Origin: Chitinophagaceae bacterium
Lineage (GTDB): Bacteria > Bacteroidota > Bacteroidia > Chitinophagales > Chitinophagaceae
NCBI GenBank assembly: GCA_004322425.1
Contig: SCVJ01000004.1
Span: 27,690 to 91,689, forward strand
Direction: 5' to 3'
Length of the DNA: 64,000 nt
In this document: positions 1 through 9,676 of the stretch, in pieces
Layout: each line of letters begins with the position of its first letter
How positions within the stretch are numbered: position 1 is the first letter of the stretch
Notes under the pieces: generated by a model
Seen by the model: only the letters and a program-made list of their open reading frames with translations
What the model was told of the DNA's origin: nothing
Database searches by the model: none
Translations under genes and position numbers: made by a program

Positions 1-1
1 T

Positions 2-370
2 CGATTGGCAGATTGGTTTGGAGTGAAACAAATAGTTTGCAGTTTAAATTGTGCGGATGTGTACAATAGTAAGGTGGTTCAGTCTTCCATGGGAAGTATT
101 GCAAGAGTGCAAGTTGAATATCTTGATTTGAAAACTTGGTTTCAAGAAAATTCAGAATCAAGAATTTATGGTGCTACATTAAACGGGAGAGACGTTACTT
201 CGATGGAAAAAATAAAAAAAGGAATAATTGTAATTGGAAACGAATCGAAAGGAATAAGTGAAGAATTACTTCCGTTTATTAATGTACAAATTACAATTCT
301 AGGAAAAGGAAAGGCAGAATCACTTAATGCTGGAGTAGCAACTGGAATTATTCTTTCTCACCTTATCTAA
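2..370 (+). CDS. TrmH/SpoU-family RNA 2'-O-methyltransferase, C-terminal part (5' end cut by window edge)
   Basis: SPOUT motifs 'IVIGNESKGIS' and 'GKGKAESLNAGVATGIIL'; frame stays open to the window edge. Confidence 0.85.
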   Translation, partial: RLADWFGVKQIVCSLNCADVYNSKVVQSSMGSIARVQVEYLDLKTWFQENSESRIYGATLNGRDVTSMEKIKKGIIVIGNESKGISEELLPFINVQITILGKGKAESLNAGVATGIILSHLI

Positions 371-1598
371 ATCGGATAGCTTTTATTGGAGTTATTTTAT
401 TGACTAAAAAACTGGGAATCATTAAAGACAAGAAACAAATTATCATTGTACCCAAACAAACTGCAGTAACTTGCCACCATACAATTTTTACAGCGGCAGT
501 ACTCATAAAATAAGCTTCTTCTTTTAATGTAATGAAACCTGTTTGTTGTTGAATAAAAAGTAATCCCAAACCTAATGCTGTACCTAAAATAATTCCTGTA
601 ATAGTTATTGTTATAGAATAACGTAGGAAAATTTTTTGAACAGTCCAATCAGTAGCGCCAAGTGTTTTTAGTACGCCAACCATTCTTACTCGTTCCAAAA
701 CCAATATAATAAGACAGGTAATTAGGTTGATAATAGCAACTAAAAGCATAAAGCCAATGAGCACATTTCGTGTTACATCTTGCATTCCCAACCAATCAAA
801 AATATTAGGATAAATGTCGCGTATGGTTTTTGTATCCCATTCCAAAGGGAATACATCCAACTCATATAATTCTTGACTTGTTTGTTGCATTTGATGATAG
901 TCATTCAGAAAAATTTCATATCCCCCAATTTGAGATGATTGCCAACCATTTAATCGTTGAATGAGTTTGATATCGGCAATTGCAAATGAATTATCATATT
1001 GTTCAATACCGGTTTTATAAATTCCTACAATTTCTAGTTTGTCGGGGCGTAATGTTCCATCTGGTCGAATGAAATAAATCAAAACTGAATCCTGCAATTT
1101 TAATTTTAGTTGATTGGCAGTATGTGTAGAGATAAGAATTTCTCTGGAGTAACTTGTTTCATTAAAATGCAACCATTTTCCTTCTTGAAGAAACTGATTA
1201 AAATGCTTGAAATCATAATTGCTATCCAAGCCTTTTACCATAATTCCCTCCATTTCATCTTTTGTTTTCAAAATTGAATAACGAGTTGCGAATGGATGAA
1301 TACTCTTTACTTGGGAATTATTCTTTAAAGCTGTAAGGACAGTATCGTTTTTAGTAATTGAAATTTCTTCAGAAGTTGGAGACCGGTCGCCTTGTTTGTA
1401 TTGTACGTGAATATGCCCCCAAAAACTAAAAATTTTTTGACTTACAGTTTCCTGAAATCCATTTACAAAAGATAACGTAATAATCATCACGGCTACACTG
1501 ATAGCGGTGGCAACAGCTGATAACCGAATGATAAATCGAGAAAATGATTTTTGACGATTAAAAGTAATTCGATTTGCTATGAAAGTTGAAAGATTCAA
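363..1598 (-). CDS. ABC transporter permease, FtsX/LolC-LolE family
   Basis: 411 aa; N-terminal TM, periplasmic domain, three C-terminal TMs; 'VRMVGVLKTLGATDWTVQKIF' typical of LolE/MacB-like permeases. Confidence 0.85.
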   Translation of the reverse strand: MNLSTFIANRITFNRQKSFSRFIIRLSAVATAISVAVMIITLSFVNGFQETVSQKIFSFWGHIHVQYKQGDRSPTSEEISITKNDTVLTALKNNSQVKSIHPFATRYSILKTKDEMEGIMVKGLDSNYDFKHFNQFLQEGKWLHFNETSYSREILISTHTANQLKLKLQDSVLIYFIRPDGTLRPDKLEIVGIYKTGIEQYDNSFAIADIKLIQRLNGWQSSQIGGYEIFLNDYHQMQQTSQELYELDVFPLEWDTKTIRDIYPNIFDWLGMQDVTRNVLIGFMLLVAIINLITCLIILVLERVRMVGVLKTLGATDWTVQKIFLRYSITITITGIILGTALGLGLLFIQQQTGFITLKEEAYFMSTAAVKIVWWQVTAVCLGTMIICFLSLMIPSFLVNKITPIKAIRFR

Positions 1599-1707
1599 GC
1601 GGGTGTTTAATAATCAAAAATAGGAAGCGAAAAAGATTTAAGCGATTTTTCCTGATAATTTCACAATATTGTATTGAAAATACGTTTTAGTAGCAACAAT
1701 TATTTTC

Positions 1708-2985
1708 ATGAAATCAGTTTTAACAGCTTGTTTTTTATTGTTGACATATTTGGTGCAAAGCCAAAATCCCGATTTTAAGTATGGCCAATCAATTCAATCT
1801 GCACAATTATTAAAAAATGGGAATTCGCTAAATTTTCCTGTGCTAAAATTAAATAGTTCAGATGAACTACAGCTTTATTTTGACGACCTAGATGCAAAGG
1901 TTAAAAATTATTATTATACATATCAATTATGTAATAGCGATTGGTCTGTTTCATCACTAAATTCTTTTAATTATATAAAGGGGTTTCAAAACGTTCGTAT
2001 TAATACGTATAGAAATTCTTCAATAGCACTTACGCCATACATTCACTATCAAGCAAATATTCCAAGCAAATCAAGTGTAATTACTCGTTCAGGCAATTAT
2101 CTTTTGAAAATATTTTTAGATGCGGACACAGCAAAGCTTGTTTTTACAAAGCAATTTATAGTAGTGGACAAAAAAGTAGATGTAGTAGCCAATGTGTTAC
2201 AACCTTTTAGTGGCGAATTTTTTCGAACACATCAAAAGGTACAAATTGCGTTTACAGTGAATCAACAATTAAATGTTTTTAGTCCGCAAGATTTTTCCGT
2301 AGTGATACTGCAAAATAATGTTTGGAATAGTGCCGTGACGTTAATAAATCCATCTGTGTTTAGAGATAAGTATTTTGAATACAATGATGAGTTGCTTTCT
2401 ACTTTCTCTGCTGGAAAGGCGTGGCGATGGATAGATTTACGAAGTTTTAAATTGATGAGTGAAAGAATGACTCGTCTTGAAAAAAAATTGACACAAACTA
2501 ATGTTTTTGTAAAGACAGATGAGGAGCGGCAGCAGCAACCGCTAATTAATTATCGAGATATTAATGGAGTTCTTTTTATAGAAACTACCGATAACGTCAA
2601 TCCATTTTGGCAAGCCGATTATGCAACTGTTCATTTTAGTTTTTCACCTCCGGCTAATAAAGCTTATTACAAGAAAGATGTTTATTTGTTTGGCGAGTTG
2701 ACTAATTATGCTAAAAATGAAAATGCAAAAATGAGATTCAATGAAGAAAAAGGCATGTATGAAACTGAATTATTTTTAAAACAAGGTTTTTATAACTATA
2801 CTTATTGCATTGCGAATGAAAAAAATCAAACTGGACAAAATAATTTCAAAAATTTGGATGGAAATTATTGGGCAACAGACAATTCTTATACAGTTTTAGT
2901 GTATTATCATCCATTTGGAGGAAGAGCCGATGAATTGGTAGGAGTTACTACAATTAATTCAAATTTTCAGATTAGAAGCAATTAG
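1708..2985 (+). CDS. DUF5103 / type IX secretion system plug-like protein
   Basis: Signal peptide 'MKSVLTACFLLLTYLVQSQ'; 'YYTYQLCNSDWS', 'GNYLLKIF' and 'LFGELTNYAKNENAKMRFNEEKGMYETELFLKQGFYNYTY' match the DUF5103 family as I recall it. Confidence 0.75.
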   Translation: MKSVLTACFLLLTYLVQSQNPDFKYGQSIQSAQLLKNGNSLNFPVLKLNSSDELQLYFDDLDAKVKNYYYTYQLCNSDWSVSSLNSFNYIKGFQNVRINTYRNSSIALTPYIHYQANIPSKSSVITRSGNYLLKIFLDADTAKLVFTKQFIVVDKKVDVVANVLQPFSGEFFRTHQKVQIAFTVNQQLNVFSPQDFSVVILQNNVWNSAVTLINPSVFRDKYFEYNDELLSTFSAGKAWRWIDLRSFKLMSERMTRLEKKLTQTNVFVKTDEERQQQPLINYRDINGVLFIETTDNVNPFWQADYATVHFSFSPPANKAYYKKDVYLFGELTNYAKNENAKMRFNEEKGMYETELFLKQGFYNYTYCIANEKNQTGQNNFKNLDGNYWATDNSYTVLVYYHPFGGRADELVGVTTINSNFQIRSN

Positions 2986-3003
2986 CCAGCAAAAGCTTTC
3001 CCT

Positions 3004-3011
3004 TATCTTTG
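3004..3011 (+). promoter_or_regulatory. Bacteroidota -7 element TATCTTTG for the SRP RNA
   Basis: Exact TAnnTTTG match about 5 nt upstream of the predicted RNA 5' end. Confidence 0.55.
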
Positions 3012-3015
3012 CGAC

Positions 3016-3112
3016 GGCAGGTCTTACACGACCAGCTCCTGCTGAACCTCCCCAGAGCCGGAAGGCAGCAAGGATACGTGGTTGTAGCGGTGCGATGTGA
3101 GTAGCCTGCCTT
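3016..3112 (+). ncRNA. ffs: Signal recognition particle RNA, small bacterial type (4.5S)
   Basis: Conserved core 'CCCAGAGCCGGAAGGCAGCAAGGATACG' with complementary ends GGCAGG...CCTGCC closing the hairpin, then a T-run. Confidence 0.93.
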
Positions 3113-3140
3113 TTTAAAATAAATGATTCAAAAATTTAGC

Positions 3141-3794
3141 ATGAAATTTTTTATCGATACTGCAAATCTTGCACAAATTAAAGAAGCAAATGAGCTAGGA
3201 ATTTTAGATGGTGTAACCACGAATCCATCCTTGATGGCCAAAGAAGGCATTAAAGGGGAAGCTGCTATTATAAATCATTATAAAGCCATTTGTGAATTAG
3301 TGGATGGTGATATTAGTGCCGAAGTGATTGCAACCGATTTTGCAGGAATTGTAGAAGAGGGAAAAAAATTAGCAGCAATTCACAAAAATATTGTTGTAAA
3401 AGTTCCGATGATAAAAGACGGAATTAAAGCTATAAAATATTTTAGTGATGCTGGAATCAGAACTAATTGTACTCTTGTTTTTTCGGCTGGGCAAGCTATT
3501 TTAGCAGCAAAAGCTGGTGCCAGTTATGTTTCTCCTTTTATTGGAAGAATTGACGATAGCGGTTGGGATGGTGTGCAATTGATTGAACAAATTGTTCATA
3601 TTTTTTCTATTCAAGGATTTAAAACCGAAGTATTAGCAGCATCAATTCGTTTCCCCAATCATATTATTCGTTGTGCCGAAGCAGGTGCACATGTTTGCAC
3701 TTGTCCACTTGATTCCATTCTAGGTTTATTAAAACACCCACTTACAGATATTGGATTGGCAAAGTTTCTTGAAGATGCCAAAAAGACCCAATAA
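3141..3794 (+). CDS. Transaldolase / fructose-6-phosphate aldolase (TalC-type)
   Basis: '[36 protein letters not shown]' and 'NIVVKVPM'; ATG at 3141 preferred over the upstream ATG at 3123. Confidence 0.92.
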   Translation: MKFFIDTANLAQIKEANELGILDGVTTNPSLMAKEGIKGEAAIINHYKAICELVDGDISAEVIATDFAGIVEEGKKLAAIHKNIVVKVPMIKDGIKAIKYFSDAGIRTNCTLVFSAGQAILAAKAGASYVSPFIGRIDDSGWDGVQLIEQIVHIFSIQGFKTEVLAASIRFPNHIIRCAEAGAHVCTCPLDSILGLLKHPLTDIGLAKFLEDAKKTQ

Positions 3795-3839
3795 ATTTTT
3801 GTAGATCAGTTTATTTTAAAATAACTAAAACTATTTTCT

Positions 3840-4736
3840 ATGAATTTTGAATGGAAAGGAGTTTTTCCTGCTTTACTTACGCCATTTACTGAGAAAGATG
3901 AGGTAGATTATGATTTGTTCAAAAAAAATTTGCAATCTCAGTTAGATGCTGGAGTTCATGGAGTAATTATTGGTGGATCGTTGGGAGAGGCAAGTACAAT
4001 TACACAATTTGAAAAAGAGCAACTTACAAAATGTGCGGTTGACTATGTTTCTGGAAAAATACCAGTCATAATGAACATTGCTGAAAGTACCACGAATGAT
4101 GCCATCCAGCAATCAAACAATGCAAAAAAATGGGGTGCTTCTGGATTAATGCTGCTTCCGCCCATGCGATATAAAACTGATCATCGGGAAACTGTGGGAT
4201 ATTTTAAATCTGTGGCAACACAAACAGATTTGCCAATTATGATTTACAATAATCCTGTAGATTATAAAATAGATGTAACGATTGATATGTTTGATGAATT
4301 AATTCAATGTAACAATATTACAGCAGTTAAAGAAAGCACACGAGATGTAACAAATGTTACTCGATTAAAAAATAGATTTGGAAATAGAATTAAGATTTTA
4401 TGTGGAGTAGATACATTGGCAATGGAAGAATTATGCTTGGGGGCAGATGGTTGGGTAGCAGGATTAGTCGATGCTTTTCCAAAAGAAACTGTAGCTATTT
4501 ATAATTTAGTTAAAGCAGGAAAAATTGACGAAGCCACAAAAATTTACAGATGGTTTATGCCATTACTCGAATTGGATATTCATCCCAAATTAGTACAATA
4601 TATCAAACTAGCTGCGGCTCAAACAGGCATTGGAAGTGAATTTGTGCGTCCTCCTCGATTAACTTTGATGGGAGACGAACGAGTTAAAGTTTTAAAAATT
4701 ATTAATGATGGAATTAAGTATCGCCCAATAATTTAA
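3840..4736 (+). CDS. DapA/NAL-superfamily lyase; probable 1-pyrroline-4-hydroxy-2-carboxylate deaminase by context
   Basis: 'GGSLGEASTITQFEK', Schiff-base Lys motif 'AVKEST', 'MIYNNP'; adjacent to ALDH, epimerase and FAD oxidase genes. Confidence 0.8.
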   Translation: MNFEWKGVFPALLTPFTEKDEVDYDLFKKNLQSQLDAGVHGVIIGGSLGEASTITQFEKEQLTKCAVDYVSGKIPVIMNIAESTTNDAIQQSNNAKKWGASGLMLLPPMRYKTDHRETVGYFKSVATQTDLPIMIYNNPVDYKIDVTIDMFDELIQCNNITAVKESTRDVTNVTRLKNRFGNRIKILCGVDTLAMEELCLGADGWVAGLVDAFPKETVAIYNLVKAGKIDEATKIYRWFMPLLELDIHPKLVQYIKLAAAQTGIGSEFVRPPRLTLMGDERVKVLKIINDGIKYRPII

Positions 4737-4746
4737 TAAAAAAAAT

Positions 4747-6237
4747 ATGTTTACTGATTCTACATCAAATGAAATAGGTATTGTGATGACAGAAGCTTGG
4801 GAAGCTTTTCACATTTATCGTAAAATGAGTTTGCAACGAAGAGCGGATTTTATGAAAACGATTGCATTTGAAATTGAAGCTTGCGGTGATTTGTTGATTC
4901 AAACAGCAATGGAGGAAACTAATTTGCCTGAAGTACGATTAAAAAATGAACGTGCCAGAACAATGTTTCAACTTAATCAATATGCCACTTTTTGTGAAGA
5001 AGGTAGTTGGTTGAATGCATGTATTGATACTGCGGTGGATGATAAAAATCCACCCAAACCAGACATTCGAAAAATGCTTGTTCCTATTGGACCAGTAGTA
5101 GTTTTTGGTGCTTCAAATTTTCCATTTGCATATTCTACTGCGGGTGGAGATACTGCGTGCGCCCTTGCTGCAGGTTGTTCAGTAATTGTAAAAGCACATC
5201 CCGCACATCCTAAAACTTCTACAATTGTAGCCAATGCAATTTATAAAGCAGTTGAAAAATGTAATATGCCCAAAGGAATATTTGCTCATGTTTTTGGACA
5301 AAGTTTTGAAGTCGGGAAAAATTTAGTAATGCATCCAAAAACTAAAGCTGTTGGTTTTACAGGTTCTTACATTGGTGGTAAACAATTATTCGATTGGGCA
5401 AACCAGCGTAAAGAACCGATTCCGGTTTTTGCAGAAATGGGAAGTGTAAATCCTATTTTTCTTCTTCAAGAGAAATTAAAAAAAGACACATCAAGTTTGG
5501 CGCAAAACATTGCGGCATCCATTACTTTAGGAATAGGTCAATTTTGTACAAATCCGGGATTGATTATTGGAATTGAAAGCGAGGAATTAAACTTATTTGT
5601 ACATGATTTGGGAAAGCTAATACAGCAAACAAACCCTGCTGCTATGCTGCATTCCGGAATTGTAAAATCTTACAAAAACAAAAAATCTGAATCCTTATTG
5701 CAGGAAGGAGTTCATTTAGTTGCTGAATCTGAAAAAGAAGTTAAAGAAAATGAAGGATTGCCTTCTGCGGCAACTACTACAGGCGCAATATTTTTAAATA
5801 ATCCTTTACTTCATCAAGAAATATTTGGCCCTTTTTCGTTAGTTGTTCGTTGTAAGGATTTGAACGAAATGCTTGAAGTAGCAATGCATTTAGAAGGTCA
5901 ATTGACAGCAACAATAATGGCTACAGAAAACGATTTTCTTCAAAGTAACAATTTAGTGGAAGCCATTAAAAATATTTGTGGCAGGTTTATTTTAAATGGA
6001 GTTCCAACTGGTGTTGAAGTTTGTACTAGTATGCAACATGGAGGTCCTTTTCCTGCATCAACAGACTCCAGGTTTACCGCAGTGGGAATAGACGGAATAA
6101 AAAGATTTGCCAGACCTATGTCTTTTCAAAATTGGCCTAATAATCTTCTACCAGATGAGTTGAAAAACGAAAATTCTCAAAAAATATGGCGAACGGTTAA
6201 TGGGCAATTGACAAAAGATGTTATTTTTTCAAATTAA
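4747..6237 (+). CDS. Aldehyde dehydrogenase, probable 2-oxoglutarate semialdehyde (2,5-dioxovalerate) dehydrogenase
   Basis: ALDH motifs 'VFGASNFPFAYSTAGGDTACALAAGC', 'VGFTGS', 'GQFCTNPGL' (catalytic Cys); 10 bp after the DapA-like gene. Confidence 0.85.
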   Translation: MFTDSTSNEIGIVMTEAWEAFHIYRKMSLQRRADFMKTIAFEIEACGDLLIQTAMEETNLPEVRLKNERARTMFQLNQYATFCEEGSWLNACIDTAVDDKNPPKPDIRKMLVPIGPVVVFGASNFPFAYSTAGGDTACALAAGCSVIVKAHPAHPKTSTIVANAIYKAVEKCNMPKGIFAHVFGQSFEVGKNLVMHPKTKAVGFTGSYIGGKQLFDWANQRKEPIPVFAEMGSVNPIFLLQEKLKKDTSSLAQNIAASITLGIGQFCTNPGLIIGIESEELNLFVHDLGKLIQQTNPAAMLHSGIVKSYKNKKSESLLQEGVHLVAESEKEVKENEGLPSAATTTGAIFLNNPLLHQEIFGPFSLVVRCKDLNEMLEVAMHLEGQLTATIMATENDFLQSNNLVEAIKNICGRFILNGVPTGVEVCTSMQHGGPFPASTDSRFTAVGIDGIKRFARPMSFQNWPNNLLPDELKNENSQKIWRTVNGQLTKDVIFSN

Positions 6238-6252
6238 TTGGCCTAAATTTTA

Positions 6253-8568
6253 TTGATTATGAAAAAAATAGCAATCCTTTTATTGTTTCCAACTTTTGTT
6301 TTTTCGCAATCTGTTTCGTTTACAACAGGCAGAGAAAAAATGGAGGCGTTTAAAAAGCAAACTGATTTATTAAATCAATCACAGTATAAAAATATTCAAT
6401 GGCGTCTAACTGGACCTGATACCAGAAGTGGGCGCTGTACGGATGTTGAGGGAATTACTGGCAATACCAATATTATTTATGCATCTTTTGCAACAGGTGG
6501 TTTGTGGAAAACAATAGATGGAGGTATCAATTGGCTTTCTCTTTTTGATCGTGAAGCAACTCAATCAATTGGAGATATCGCTTTAGCCCCATCCAATAAT
6601 GAAGTTTTATATGTTGGTACTGGCGAAGCAAATATTTTTCGTGCTTCACTTCCCGGCATAGGAATGTATAAAACAATTGATGGAGGAAAAACATTCAAAC
6701 ATCTCGGGTTGGAAAACACGGGAACCATTGCAAGAATACTTGTTCATCCGTTAAATGAAAATATAGTGTATGTTGCTGCAAGTGGTAATGAATGGAGTTA
6801 TAATTCAGATCGCGGTGTTTATCTTACAATGAATGGTGGAAAAACGTGGAATAAAATTTTAAATGAAAATGAAAAAAGTGGTTGTATTGATTTGGTAATG
6901 GATCCTTCTGATCCCAATACTATTTATGCTTCAATGTGGAATCGAATTCGGAGACGATGGAGTGATCCTATTCCTGAAGAGGGAGATAATATTTACAAAA
7001 CAACTGATGGTGGTTTAACTTGGAAAGTTATTAATAATGGGTTGCCTGAAACAAAAACAACAGGAAGAATCGGCTTAGCAATTTCAAAATCAAATCCCAA
7101 TATTTTGTATGCTTTTGTTGATGATCATAATAAAAAAAGAGAGCCACGAGATGGTGAAACGGATAGCTACGAAAGAAAAGTACAAAAAGTTGTAATTGGT
7201 GGCGCTATTTATCGAAGCTCAGATAAAGGAGCTCATTGGGAAAAAATGGGAGAAGTACACGATTTCTTCAAACCATTTTCGGGTACTTATGGTTGGGTGT
7301 TTAGTCAAATTAGAGTCAATCCTACCAACGAAAATGAAGTGTATGCTTTAGGTGTTTCCATGGGAAAATCTGTAGATGGCGGAAAAACATGGAAACAATT
7401 CCAGCCATCCGATAAAAAAAGCGAGTGGATTCATGGTGATAACCATGCTTTGTGGTTTGATGAAAAAAATCCAGAAAGAATTATTTTAGGAAACGATGGA
7501 GGTGTGAGTACAACATTTGACGGGGGTAAAATTTGGAATAATTTTTTTGATAAAATTCCAACTACACAATTTTATACAGTTGCCTACGACATGCAAAGGC
7601 CATTCAATATTTTTGGTGCTGTGCAAGATGAAGGAACAATGAGCGGCAACGAGAAAAATATTTTTGGTTCTTCTCAAGATTCAACTCTTCGACCGTGGAT
7701 AATGGCGCCAGGTGGCGAGGGTACGCAAATACAGGTCGATCCACAAAATCATAATATTGTTTTTTCAGCTTCTTACTATGGGCGCTTGATGAAAAGTGAT
7801 ATGAGTCAACCCAATAATACGAGAAGTAAAAAGATTTCAGTTTTTGATGTTGGTAGAATTGATTCTTTACGTGGCGAATGGATTGCTGGAACCTTAATGT
7901 CGAAATTTGATAATAAAGTTATTTATCACGGTTTGCAGCATTTATACAAATCGGAGGATAGTGGAAATTCTTGGAAATGTATAAGTGATGATCTTTCGCA
8001 TAATGATGCAACAAAAATGGGAGTGTATCCATATTTAATTTATCACCAAGCTATAACTACAATTTCGGAAGGTGAAAAACCCGGAATTGTTTACATTGGC
8101 ACTGATGATGGAAGAGTGTGGCTAACTAAAAATGACGGAACAAATTGGGAAGAAATTACAGAAGGATTGCCGGTAAATAAGCATGTTTCAAAAATCACTG
8201 CTTCTGTTTTTAATCCACAAAAAGTATATGTTGCCCTGAACGATCGGCGTCAAGATAATCACACTTCCTATTTATATGAATCTAATAATTATGGAAAAAC
8301 ATGGACTTCAATTGCAAGAAATTTGCCCAACTCGCCTGTGAATGTAATTATTGAACATCCGGAAGATTCTAAAATATTATTTTGTGGAACCGACATGGGA
8401 GTTTATATGTATAATAGTAAAATCCGAAAATGGAGTGCAATAAACGGAAATATTCCAGTTGCAGTTTCTGTAAATGATATGTTTATTCATCCACGCGATA
8501 AGAAATTAGTTATTGGAACTTATGGAAGAGGCGTATATGTATTAGACGATTTATCAAAAGTCAAATAG
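6253..8568 (+). CDS. Secreted VPS10/sortilin-like beta-propeller protein with Asp-box (BNR) repeats
   Basis: Signal peptide 'MKKIAILLLFPTFVFSQ'; about 10 Asp-box-like motifs (KTIDGGINW, KTIDGGKTF, LTMNGGKTW, KTTDGGLTW, KSVDGGKTW, TTFDGGKIW, KSEDSGNSW, ESNNYGKTW etc.). Confidence 0.85.
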   Translation: MIMKKIAILLLFPTFVFSQSVSFTTGREKMEAFKKQTDLLNQSQYKNIQWRLTGPDTRSGRCTDVEGITGNTNIIYASFATGGLWKTIDGGINWLSLFDREATQSIGDIALAPSNNEVLYVGTGEANIFRASLPGIGMYKTIDGGKTFKHLGLENTGTIARILVHPLNENIVYVAASGNEWSYNSDRGVYLTMNGGKTWNKILNENEKSGCIDLVMDPSDPNTIYASMWNRIRRRWSDPIPEEGDNIYKTTDGGLTWKVINNGLPETKTTGRIGLAISKSNPNILYAFVDDHNKKREPRDGETDSYERKVQKVVIGGAIYRSSDKGAHWEKMGEVHDFFKPFSGTYGWVFSQIRVNPTNENEVYALGVSMGKSVDGGKTWKQFQPSDKKSEWIHGDNHALWFDEKNPERIILGNDGGVSTTFDGGKIWNNFFDKIPTTQFYTVAYDMQRPFNIFGAVQDEGTMSGNEKNIFGSSQDSTLRPWIMAPGGEGTQIQVDPQNHNIVFSASYYGRLMKSDMSQPNNTRSKKISVFDVGRIDSLRGEWIAGTLMSKFDNKVIYHGLQHLYKSEDSGNSWKCISDDLSHNDATKMGVYPYLIYHQAITTISEGEKPGIVYIGTDDGRVWLTKNDGTNWEEITEGLPVNKHVSKITASVFNPQKVYVALNDRRQDNHTSYLYESNNYGKTWTSIARNLPNSPVNVIIEHPEDSKILFCGTDMGVYMYNSKIRKWSAINGNIPVAVSVNDMFIHPRDKKLVIGTYGRGVYVLDDLSKVK

Positions 8569-8607
8569 AGTGAGTTTTTAGTATTGAAAAATTTTATCTC
8601 AATTGAA

Positions 8608-9663
8608 ATGAAAGATAAACCCATCACAAAATCCCTAACTGATTTTTCTACTAAGCAATTTTTGGGCCCCACTTTTCATTGTATTGATGCACATACTTGT
8701 GGTAATCCTGTTAGGCTTGTAGCAAGCGGTGGTCCTGAATTAGCTGGGAATAATATGAGTGAAAAAAGGCAACACTTTTTAAAAGAATACGATTGGATAC
8801 GAAAAGGATTAATGTTTGAACCTCGTGGTCACGATATGATGAGTGGTAGTATTTTATATCCTCCTCATGATTTACAAAATGATTTCTCGGTATTATTTAT
8901 TGAAACAAGTGGCTGCTTGCCCATGTGTGGGCATGGTACTATCGGTACAGTAACAATTGCTATTGAAGAAAAATTAATTTTCCCAAAAACACCCGGAAAG
9001 TTAAGAATTGAAACTCCCGCAGGATTAGTATTGATAGAATATAAAATGCAAGTTGATAAAGTAGAAAGTGTGAAATTGACAAACGTTCCTTCGTTTTTAC
9101 ATTCAACAGAATTAGTTATTGATTGTCCGGTTTTGGGCGAATTGGTAATTGATGTTGCATATGGAGGAAATTTTTATGCAATTGTGGATGTACAGAAAAA
9201 CTTTAAAGGATTGGAGTATTACTCTGTTGAAAATTTAATTGAATGGGCAAGAATTTTAAGAAAATCTATAAATGCTAAATATGAATTCTGTCATCCCCAA
9301 GATGCAACTATTAAAGGGTGTAGTCATATTTTATGGACTGGTGCTGTGGTTGATCCTGCTGCTACAGCAAGAAATGCTGTTTTTTATGGTGATAAAGCTA
9401 TAGATCGTAGTCCATGCGGAACTGGAACTTCTGCAAGAATGGCGCAATGGTATGCAAAAGGGAAATTGAAAAAAGGCGATAAATTTATTCACGAAAGTAT
9501 TATCGGAAGTAAATTTATTGGGTCTATTGAAGATGAACTTGAACTTAATGGAATCAAAGCAATTAAGCCAGGAATACAGGGATGGGCAAAAATTTATGGA
9601 TATAACATTATTTCATTAAATGAGCAAGATGATCCTTATGCTTTTGGATTTCAAGTTATTTAA
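8608..9663 (+). CDS. Proline racemase family, probable 4-hydroxyproline 2-epimerase
   Basis: Both catalytic Cys motifs present: 'GCLPMCGHGTIG' and 'DRSPCGTGTSARMA'; 'CIDAHTCGNPVR'. ATG 8608 preferred over TTG 8584. Confidence 0.9.
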   Translation: MKDKPITKSLTDFSTKQFLGPTFHCIDAHTCGNPVRLVASGGPELAGNNMSEKRQHFLKEYDWIRKGLMFEPRGHDMMSGSILYPPHDLQNDFSVLFIETSGCLPMCGHGTIGTVTIAIEEKLIFPKTPGKLRIETPAGLVLIEYKMQVDKVESVKLTNVPSFLHSTELVIDCPVLGELVIDVAYGGNFYAIVDVQKNFKGLEYYSVENLIEWARILRKSINAKYEFCHPQDATIKGCSHILWTGAVVDPAATARNAVFYGDKAIDRSPCGTGTSARMAQWYAKGKLKKGDKFIHESIIGSKFIGSIEDELELNGIKAIKPGIQGWAKIYGYNIISLNEQDDPYAFGFQVI

Positions 9664-9676
9664 TTTATAATTTATT

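Noticed and set aside
397-648. Minus-strand 83 aa ORF inside the ABC permease gene
   Set aside because: Same strand but different frame within a clear CDS; low-complexity Asn/Tyr/Phe-rich translation typical of AT-rich off-frame reading.
4977-5234. Antisense 85 aa ORF within the ALDH gene
   Set aside because: Shadow ORF opposite a strongly supported CDS; no domain, no promoter.
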